Shown: piece by piece, positions 1-4,384 of the stretch | How positions within the stretch are numbered: position 1 is the stretch's first letter | Layout of the letters: each line of letters begins with the position of its first letter | Source: Desulfobacteraceae bacterium UBA2771 | Lineage (GTDB): Bacteria > Desulfobacterota > Desulfobacteria > Desulfobacterales > Desulfosarcinaceae | Assembly (NCBI GenBank): GCA_002352605.1 | Contig: DEIP01000144.1 | Location: 583-8,026, forward strand | Direction of reading: 5' to 3' | Length of the DNA: 7,444 nucleotides | Made by a program: the position numbers and the translations under genes | The notes under the pieces: generated by a model | What the model was told of the DNA's origin: nothing | What the model saw: only the letters and a program-made list of their open reading frames with translations | Databases searched by the model: none

Positions 1-35
1 TCTGCGAAGTTATTTTTTCGCGAACCCTAAGATGA

Positions 36-47
36 TGCCAATTGGCA
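36..47. promoter_or_regulatory. 12-bp perfect palindrome, possible operator
   Basis: TGCCAATTGGCA is its own reverse complement. It lies about 20 bp upstream of the candidate -35 element of the left operon, so its centre would be near -60, a usual place for an activator. No regulator family is identified from the sequence, and chance occurrence cannot be excluded. Confidence 0.3.
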
Positions 48-65
48 AAGTTAGTTTTCACTTGC

Positions 66-94
66 TTGCGAACCTGGGCTTTGATATCTTTAAT
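66..94 (+). promoter_or_regulatory. Candidate sigma70-type promoter of the NAS-like operon
   Basis: A -35-like TTGCGA (66-71, 4 of 6 matches to TTGACA) and a -10-like TTTAAT (89-94, 5 of 6 matches to TATAAT) are separated by exactly 17 bp. Transcription would start near 101, leaving a leader of about 36 nt before the first gene. The -10 lies inside the Fur-like box, which suits repression. The assignment is by eye only. Confidence 0.45.
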
Positions 95-101
95 CATTCT
101 C
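83..101. promoter_or_regulatory. Fur-box-like sequence
   Basis: GATATCTTTAATCATTCTC matches the classical 19-bp Fur box GATAATGATAATCATTATC at 14 positions. As hexamers, the match is 4/6, 4/6, the central C, then 5/6. It covers the candidate -10 at 89-94, the expected position for a ferric uptake repressor. The region is AT-rich, which raises the chance of a spurious match, but the placement at the head of a putative metallophore operon supports it. Confidence 0.45.
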
Positions 102-108
102 ATGAACA

Positions 109-131
109 GAAATGTTAAATTTAAAAGTACT
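109..131. promoter_or_regulatory. Zur-like half site with AT-rich palindrome
   Basis: GAAATGTTA at 109-117 equals the left arm of the enterobacterial Zur consensus exactly; the right arm is poorly kept. Within it TTAAATTTAA (115-124) is a perfect 10-bp palindrome. It lies in the leader between the putative transcription start and the first ATG. It could be a degenerate Zur/Fur-family operator or simply AT-rich leader sequence. Confidence 0.25.
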
Positions 132-136
132 ACTTT

Positions 137-1021
137 ATGCATGATATCAATTTTACACATAAACACGAACTAGATGCCCATGATTTCCTTGGCTGCTGCA
201 AGGATTGCCAAGCCAGCCTGGATATTATAAAACCTCATATCATGGCTTTTTCCGAACGGATTAAAAAATATAATCGACAGATGCTGGAAGCACTTGATCC
301 CAACGACCTTTATCGGATATATCAGCTACTTGATGATCTGGCTCACATGGAAGCGGGTGCACGTCTTGCCGGGCTGATCCTGGACGAACCGGATATACGT
401 CGAGAGCTTCCGATCATCCGTTCTTACTATTCTGCATTTTTCAGCATCCATGAGAAACATCTGGCAGAGAAATTGTTCAAATCGGATTCACCTTGGGAAA
501 CCTTGCAATATTTTCCACTTTATTCGCGATATGAAATCCTGGTGAGAAGCCAGATCGAGGCTATAAAAAAAACCACCAACAGCACTATGGCCTTTGTCGG
601 ATGCGGCCCGGTACCCATAACGCTAATTCTCATGAGCCATCTTTACGGAATCCGTTCTATCGGCCTGGATTGCTCTAAGGAGGCTGTTAATTTAGCCAAA
701 AAAGTAATCCAAGTCCTTGGACTGGAAAATGAGATCCAAATTATTAATGGGGATGACTTATATCTCCGGGAACTTTCGTGGGATGTGGCACTGGTTGCAG
801 CCCTGTCGGAACCAAAGGGGAGAATTTTTCAAACGCTTCGTGGCATTCTGAAAGGGCGAAAAATGCATTTACCCGTTATTTATAGAACTTACACGGGAAT
901 GCAGGCCGTCTTGCATGAACCGGTTCAACCTGAAGATATCGAAGGTTTTACAATCGTTAAAAAAATTCTACCCACAGGAAGGGTCAACAATACGATTGTT
1001 ATTGCGGAGCTTTCTGAATGA
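137..1021 (+). CDS. Nicotianamine synthase-like protein, copy 1
   Basis: Seen: a 294-residue protein with a helical N-terminal half and a Rossmann-type C-terminal half. The SAM-loop sequence AFVGCGPVPI (residues 152-161) corresponds to the NAS signature FVGSGPLPL; YFPLYSRY (125-132) corresponds to the Tyr-containing helix before it. Asp178 ends the second strand, where SAM-ribose contacts are expected. YRTYTGMQAVLHEPV and the NNTIVIAE tail also match family positions.
Known: NAS and CntL-type enzymes move the 3-amino-3-carboxypropyl group of SAM onto an amine, releasing methylthioadenosine and building cytoplasmic metal chelators.
Inferred: a metallophore transferase. Its N-terminus carries a His/Cys cluster (HKH, H15, C20, C21, C24) absent from copy 2. 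An in-frame TAA at 122-124 limits the start to ATG 137, which has no clear Shine-Dalgarno. First gene of an operon; it overlaps copy 2 by ATGA. The acceptor amine is unknown. Confidence 0.8.
   Translation: MHDINFTHKHELDAHDFLGCCKDCQASLDIIKPHIMAFSERIKKYNRQMLEALDPNDLYRIYQLLDDLAHMEAGARLAGLILDEPDIRRELPIIRSYYSAFFSIHEKHLAEKLFKSDSPWETLQYFPLYSRYEILVRSQIEAIKKTTNSTMAFVGCGPVPITLILMSHLYGIRSIGLDCSKEAVNLAKKVIQVLGLENEIQIINGDDLYLRELSWDVALVAALSEPKGRIFQTLRGILKGRKMHLPVIYRTYTGMQAVLHEPVQPEDIEGFTIVKKILPTGRVNNTIVIAELSE
1006..1009 (+). promoter_or_regulatory. Ribosome binding site for NAS-like copy 2
   Basis: GGAG lies 8 nt before the ATG at 1018, inside the end of copy 1. It supports the overlapping start and independent or coupled initiation of the second gene. 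Confidence 0.6.
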
Positions 1022-1836
1022 AAGAAACCCGATTAGACTCAATTAAAAATGAATTATTTGATATTTGGGCAGCTATCCAAGATCTCTCGGATGATGACAT
1101 TTTGAACGGACCGGTTCATAGCTTTCGTCCTTATTTTGAAAGGTTGCATCATCTACTCGCATTGAATATTAATGATCAAGAAGTAAATAAGATGCTTCGC
1201 GATCGACAATTTCGACTGACTACGCAATATATCGCCCATTTAAAAACAATAAATGGGCTTCGGATGGAGATCGAACACGCGCAAGCAATTATTACCAACC
1301 ACGATCCATGGGCCCTTTTAAGGCGTTTCCAGTTTTATCCCAATTATCTGAAACTGGCATGCGTGGAATACCAGGGCGCAGATCTCAAACCGGGAGACCG
1401 GGTTGCATTTCTTGGAAGCGGTCCTTTACCCCTCTCCCTTATCTGCCTCTGCACACAAAATAGTGTTGAAAGTATCGGTATCGAGCAGGTAGCCGAATAT
1501 GCTGCACTTTCCAAGAAAGTAATTAAAGCACTAGAATTAACCGCCTGCATTCAAATTGTTCGAGGAAATCACTTTTCTCTGCCTTTAAAGGAGAAATTTA
1601 ACCTTGTTATGGTAGGCGCCGATGCGATTCCAAAAGATGAAATCTTTAACCATCTTTCAAAAGTACTTGCCAAAGGAGAAAAGGTTTCTTACCGAATCTA
1701 TGAAAAAGGCTTAAGAGGCCTCATGGATGAAAGGCCTGTTTCCGATCTGCCTACCGAACTTAATGAATACGCCAGAGCCCGGCCGGAACCACCAGTGAAT
1801 AACACCTCTGTTTTTCTGGTAAAAAATTGCCATTAG
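1018..1836 (+). CDS. Nicotianamine synthase-like protein, copy 2
   Basis: Seen: 272 residues, close to the length I recall for staphylopine-type CntL transferases. FLGSGPLPLS (131-140) is nearly the textbook NAS glycine/proline loop. FYPNYLKLACVEY (106-118) matches the plant-type YYxNYxxLxxxEY helix, and Glu156 ends strand 2. YRIYEKGLRGLMDERPV (225-241) and the NNTSVF tail match the C-terminal family motifs.
Known: the family transfers aminobutyrate units from SAM to amine acceptors such as His or another aminobutyrate.
Inferred: this is the more canonical of the two copies. It shares with copy 1 the order DPW/SPW, AFxGxGPxP, SIG, KKVI, IQI, YRxY and VNNT, so the pair arose by duplication. 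The two may act in sequence on one growing product or as a heterodimer. The start overlaps the previous stop (ATGA), and 13 bp follow before the PLP-enzyme gene, indicating one transcript. Archaeal-type thermonicotianamine synthesis is an alternative. Confidence 0.84.
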   Translation: MKETRLDSIKNELFDIWAAIQDLSDDDILNGPVHSFRPYFERLHHLLALNINDQEVNKMLRDRQFRLTTQYIAHLKTINGLRMEIEHAQAIITNHDPWALLRRFQFYPNYLKLACVEYQGADLKPGDRVAFLGSGPLPLSLICLCTQNSVESIGIEQVAEYAALSKKVIKALELTACIQIVRGNHFSLPLKEKFNLVMVGADAIPKDEIFNHLSKVLAKGEKVSYRIYEKGLRGLMDERPVSDLPTELNEYARARPEPPVNNTSVFLVKNCH

Positions 1837-1840
1837 TCAC

Positions 1841-1844
1841 GGAG
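1841..1844 (+). promoter_or_regulatory. Ribosome binding site for the PLP-enzyme gene
   Basis: GGAG sits 5 nt before ATG 1850, within the 13-bp gap after the previous stop, and fixes this start. Confidence 0.65.
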
Positions 1845-1849
1845 TCGGA

Positions 1850-2965
1850 ATGGAAAAAGAAGTATTGAAAATAACGGAAACGGTTCCAACACCCTTTCTC
1901 GTCATCGAAGAAAATGTCCTCAGAAATAATATTCGCCGCATCCATGATTATGCGAACAAACATTACTTTAGCGTACGCCCGCATATCAAGACACACAAAT
2001 CCCTTACAATAGCCCGTATGCAACTTGATTCCGGCGCGATCGGCTTAGCTGTCGCAAAAGTCGGAGAAGCCGAGGTGATGGCAGGACTTGATCCAGTGGA
2101 CCTCACGGTGGCTTATCCTGCTGTGGGACAAACTCGAGCAGATCGCCTTGCAAAGCTGTCTCGGCAACAAAATATAATAAGAGTTGCGGTTGATACCGAG
2201 TATGTCATGGGTGAACTTGCAAGCGAGGCCGTCAAACATAACACTATTATCGGGATTCTTGTTATTTTTGATGCGGGACTTCACCGATGCGGACTCGTTG
2301 ATCCCAACCAGTTGGTAAAGCTCGCTCGATATGCTGAAGCACACCCTGGCCTTCGCTTTGACGGCATTCAAATGTATTTTGGACATCTATATGGCGATGC
2401 GGCAAGGGATCCGCAAAGTTTTGAGCAAATCAACAAGTTCTGGGAACCGGCATATGAGGCCCTGTGCAATGCCGGATTAAAACCTGAAACCGTCTCTTCC
2501 GGCTCAACGCCATCCCTTGAAAACACGCATCTTGTCCGCCATATCAACGATGTCTGTGTGGGAACTGCTGTTTTAAATGATTATTTTGTTTTGAAATTCA
2601 ACCATTGCGCCATAGAAGACTGCGCCGCCCGTGTTGTTGCGACCGTTGTTTCAGATGTGGTTCCGGGGCAGATTATTATTGACGCTGGTTCAAAGGCACT
2701 TTCGGCCAAACAACTGTTACGTCATGAGAACCTTGAGATGGGATATATTGTTGAATATCCGGATGCAAGGATAACACGCCTACATGAAGAACACGGCTGG
2801 GTTGATGTTAGTCACTGCAATGATCCGCCAAAGGTAGGGGCGCGACTGAGTATTATACCGGTAAATATAAGCCTTTGCGTTAATCTATACGATTATTTTT
2901 ATCTGATCACTTGTGGCGGCAGCTTACAAAAAGAACGGGTTGATGCAAGGGGATGCCTTGTCTAA
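1850..2965 (+). CDS. PLP-dependent D-serine dehydratase/D-threonine aldolase-family enzyme, metal site altered
   Basis: Seen: 371 residues, the usual family length. TPFLVIEENVLRNNI opens an alanine-racemase-type TIM barrel. RPHIKTHK (43-50) carries the Schiff-base lysine, Lys47. DAGLHRCG (141-148) and MYFGHLYG (175-182) follow, then the phosphate loop SSGSTPS (216-222), DAGSKALS (278-285) and EEHG (313-316).
Known: members are fold-type III enzymes that cleave D-3-hydroxyamino acids, using a divalent metal held by His and Cys or Asp in a PxHxC/D-type motif before VNL.
Odd: here the aligned segment reads IPVNISLCVNLYD, placing Asn339 and Ser341 at the metal ligands.
Inferred: probably no metal-assisted dehydratase or aldolase chemistry; racemisation or epimerisation of an amino acid for the neighbouring transferases is plausible, by analogy with the histidine racemase of staphylopine synthesis. 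Last gene of the operon; no convincing terminator follows. Family assignment is firm, reaction is not. Confidence 0.86.
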   Translation: MEKEVLKITETVPTPFLVIEENVLRNNIRRIHDYANKHYFSVRPHIKTHKSLTIARMQLDSGAIGLAVAKVGEAEVMAGLDPVDLTVAYPAVGQTRADRLAKLSRQQNIIRVAVDTEYVMGELASEAVKHNTIIGILVIFDAGLHRCGLVDPNQLVKLARYAEAHPGLRFDGIQMYFGHLYGDAARDPQSFEQINKFWEPAYEALCNAGLKPETVSSGSTPSLENTHLVRHINDVCVGTAVLNDYFVLKFNHCAIEDCAARVVATVVSDVVPGQIIIDAGSKALSAKQLLRHENLEMGYIVEYPDARITRLHEEHGWVDVSHCNDPPKVGARLSIIPVNISLCVNLYDYFYLITCGGSLQKERVDARGCLV

Positions 2966-3027
2966 TTTTCCACGAAAACGAATCTTTTTAGGGCCTTGGT
3001 AATAAGGGAAGGAGACGACTTTCTCCC
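2966..3027. other. Convergent intergenic gap
   Basis: These 62 bp separate the + strand operon from the - strand K+ channel gene, tail to tail. A weak hairpin, GGAGA with TCTCC around a 6-nt loop, begins near 3011 and runs into the channel gene, but it has no U-tract in either direction. I cannot support an intrinsic terminator here. Confidence 0.5.
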
Positions 3028-3870
3028 CTACAACACCGCGCCGCAAAACTTACAGTGGCGGGCGTCGATATCATGCCCCTCGGCGCTGCACGCCGGGCAG
3101 GCTTGGGTTGACACCCTAGCGCCGAAGGCCTGCGACATCTCCACGGTCACAATGCCGGTGGGCACAGCGATGATTGCGTAGCCCAGAATCATCACCATCG
3201 ATGCCAGTGCCTGGCCAAATCCGGTTTGGGGGGAGATATCACCATATCCGACCGTGGTCAGGGTGACGATCGCCCAGTAGATGCTGCGCGGAATGCTGGT
3301 AAAACCGTTGGCCTCCCCCTCAATGACGTACATTAGCGAGCCGAAGATGACCACCATGGTCATCACCGTGTAGAGAAAAACAGCAATCTTGCGGCCGCTC
3401 GCCCGCAGCGCCTTGACAAGAAGGCGCGCCTCACCAAGGTAATGGACCAGCTTAAGGATACGGAAGATACGCAGGATGCGCAGAATGCGGATAACCAGCA
3501 GATATTGGCTTCCCGGCAGGACCAGGCTTAGGTAGGTCGGGATGATCGCCAGCAGATCGACGATTCCATAGAAACTGACGGTATATTTTAACGGTCTGCC
3601 GACACACACAAGGCGCAGCAGGTACTCGACAGTGAAGATGAGGGTAAAAAACCACTCGATCCCATAGAGCAGGCTGCCGTACTGCGACTGTAAGGCCGCG
3701 AGGCTGTCAAGCATCACCGCGGCGACACTCACCAGGATGCTGACGATGAGCAATACGTCAAAGCCCTTCCCCACCGGGGTGTCGGCCTCGAAGATCACCT
3801 CGTACAAAACCATCCGCCAGCGAGACAGAGATGGCATCACCTCACGGCGCGCATCCTTTTTGCTTTTCAT
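3028..3870 (-). CDS. Voltage-gated potassium channel with C-terminal zinc ribbon
   Basis: Seen: 280 residues with six membrane segments: S1 about 37-58, S2 68-90 with Glu72 and Glu82, S3 98-118 with Asp105, S4 122-142, S5 160-183, S6 218-246. S4 has a basic residue every third position (Arg128, 131, 134, 137, Lys140), the voltage-sensor hallmark. The pore loop carries TTVGYGD (205-211), the K+ selectivity filter. The C-terminus has CPAC (258-261) and CKFC (273-276), a zinc-ribbon spacing.
Known: such inner-membrane tetramers pass K+ on depolarisation.
Inferred: the cytoplasmic zinc finger may help assembly or sense metal or redox state. ATG 3870 is the earliest start, since an in-frame TAG lies just upstream; the Shine-Dalgarno is weak. 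It follows the coiled-coil gene by 41 bp and may be cotranscribed with it. The channel call is secure; the gating stimulus is not. Confidence 0.93.
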   Translation of the reverse strand: MKSKKDARREVMPSLSRWRMVLYEVIFEADTPVGKGFDVLLIVSILVSVAAVMLDSLAALQSQYGSLLYGIEWFFTLIFTVEYLLRLVCVGRPLKYTVSFYGIVDLLAIIPTYLSLVLPGSQYLLVIRILRILRIFRILKLVHYLGEARLLVKALRASGRKIAVFLYTVMTMVVIFGSLMYVIEGEANGFTSIPRSIYWAIVTLTTVGYGDISPQTGFGQALASMVMILGYAIIAVPTGIVTVEMSQAFGARVSTQACPACSAEGHDIDARHCKFCGAVL

Positions 3871-3911
3871 ACCCTATACCTACGGTTGCATAGAAATCAT
3901 GGCGAAGCGCA

Positions 3912-4226
3912 TCAGGTCCCGTCTTTTTTAAAATGCGAGGTGGCTTTTTCGAACGCCTTGGTCAGCGCTTTCCAGGCATCCTCAGCCCCATCTTTGACGT
4001 CATCCCAGGCGTTCTCACTGGCCACGTCCAGATCGGCGATCTTTTGTTTCATCGCTGTTCGAAACTGCTGTAACGCCTCCCGTTTCTCTTCAAATTTCTT
4101 CATGACGTCAGTGCTTTCATGCTGGGCCTTGGCTTCCAATTTGTTGCGTTCGATGTTCCAGCGGTGGTTCAGGTCATCGAACTTCTTCTTCATCTGCTCC
4201 AAAAACACCTCTTTTTTTGCTGACAT
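3912..4226 (-). CDS. Small coiled-coil protein, sll1863-like stress response family
   Basis: Seen: 104 residues, almost entirely helix-forming, rich in Lys, Glu and Ala, with no cysteine, signal peptide or membrane segment. Residues 5-70 form a long amphipathic or coiled-coil stretch. Near the end two back-to-back 11-residue units, AWDDVKDGAED (73-83) and AWKALTKAFEK (84-94), resemble the 11-mer helix repeats of apolipoprotein- and LEA-like proteins.
Known: similar short proteins are annotated as sll1863-type stress response proteins, of undefined biochemistry.
Inferred: a soluble or peripherally membrane-associated stress protein. ATG 4226 has a strong AGGGGGA ribosome site, and an own promoter lies upstream. 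The K+ channel gene follows after 41 bp, hinting at joint expression under osmotic or envelope stress. The family call rests on composition and the AW repeat, so it is moderate. Confidence 0.72.
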   Translation of the reverse strand: MSAKKEVFLEQMKKKFDDLNHRWNIERNKLEAKAQHESTDVMKKFEEKREALQQFRTAMKQKIADLDVASENAWDDVKDGAEDAWKALTKAFEKATSHFKKDGT

Positions 4227-4230
4227 GGCA

Positions 4231-4237
4231 TCCCCCT
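4231..4237 (-). promoter_or_regulatory. Strong ribosome binding site of the coiled-coil gene
   Basis: On the - strand AGGGGGA sits 4 nt before the ATG at 4226, a strong purine tract that fixes the start and suggests high translation. Confidence 0.65.
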
Positions 4238-4254
4238 GTTTTTAATTCGGCTTA

Positions 4255-4266
4255 ACGTTGCAACGT
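4255..4266. repeat. 12-bp perfect palindrome in leader
   Basis: ACGTTGCAACGT equals its own reverse complement. It lies in the predicted 5' leader of the coiled-coil gene, between the promoter and the ribosome site. It could be an operator or a small RNA hairpin; no known regulator is assigned. Confidence 0.3.
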
Positions 4267-4295
4267 CCGTGGTGGAGCGGTTTCCAAACGTAATC

Positions 4296-4305
4296 AAAGC
4301 GCTTT
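4296..4305. repeat. 10-bp perfect palindrome near predicted transcription start
   Basis: AAAGCGCTTT lies just downstream of the -10 element at 4312-4317 on the - strand, covering the expected start of transcription. The placement suits a repressor site, but a palindrome this short can occur by chance. Confidence 0.3.
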
Positions 4306-4311
4306 CGGGTA

Positions 4312-4339
4312 ATTATATCACAGCGAGATGCTGGGTCTA
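4312..4339 (-). promoter_or_regulatory. Candidate sigma70-type promoter of the coiled-coil/K+ channel pair
   Basis: On the - strand a perfect TATAAT (4317 down to 4312, within TGATATAAT) has an upstream TAGACC (4339 to 4334, 4 of 6 to TTGACA) at 16 bp. It gives a leader of about 80 nt ahead of ATG 4226. The rest of the 158-bp gap (4227-4384) holds the two palindromes and no gene; I see no convincing terminator for the patatin gene that ends at 4385. Confidence 0.5.
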
Positions 4340-4384
4340 CCATCAATTTGAGGACCACCACCGGTTTTTAATTTTTCCGATGCC

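Noticed and set aside
43..70. Possible sigma54 promoter (TTGGCA followed by TTGC)
   Set aside because: The spacing between the GG and GC elements does not match the -24/-12 arrangement.
102..173. 23-codon + strand ORF starting at the ATG near the predicted transcription start and overlapping NAS-like copy 1 in another frame
   Set aside because: No ribosome site, no recognisable composition, and it would compete with the well-supported gene; it is probably a chance frame in AT-rich leader.
3005..3036. Hairpin as a bidirectional terminator between the convergent genes
   Set aside because: Only a 5-bp perfect stem, extending into the channel coding end, and no U-tract on either strand.
3886..4245. 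119-codon + strand frame over the coiled-coil gene
   Set aside because: It mirrors the Lys/Glu-rich helix gene as a Phe/Ser-rich frame, the usual antisense shadow; the - strand frame has a strong ribosome site.
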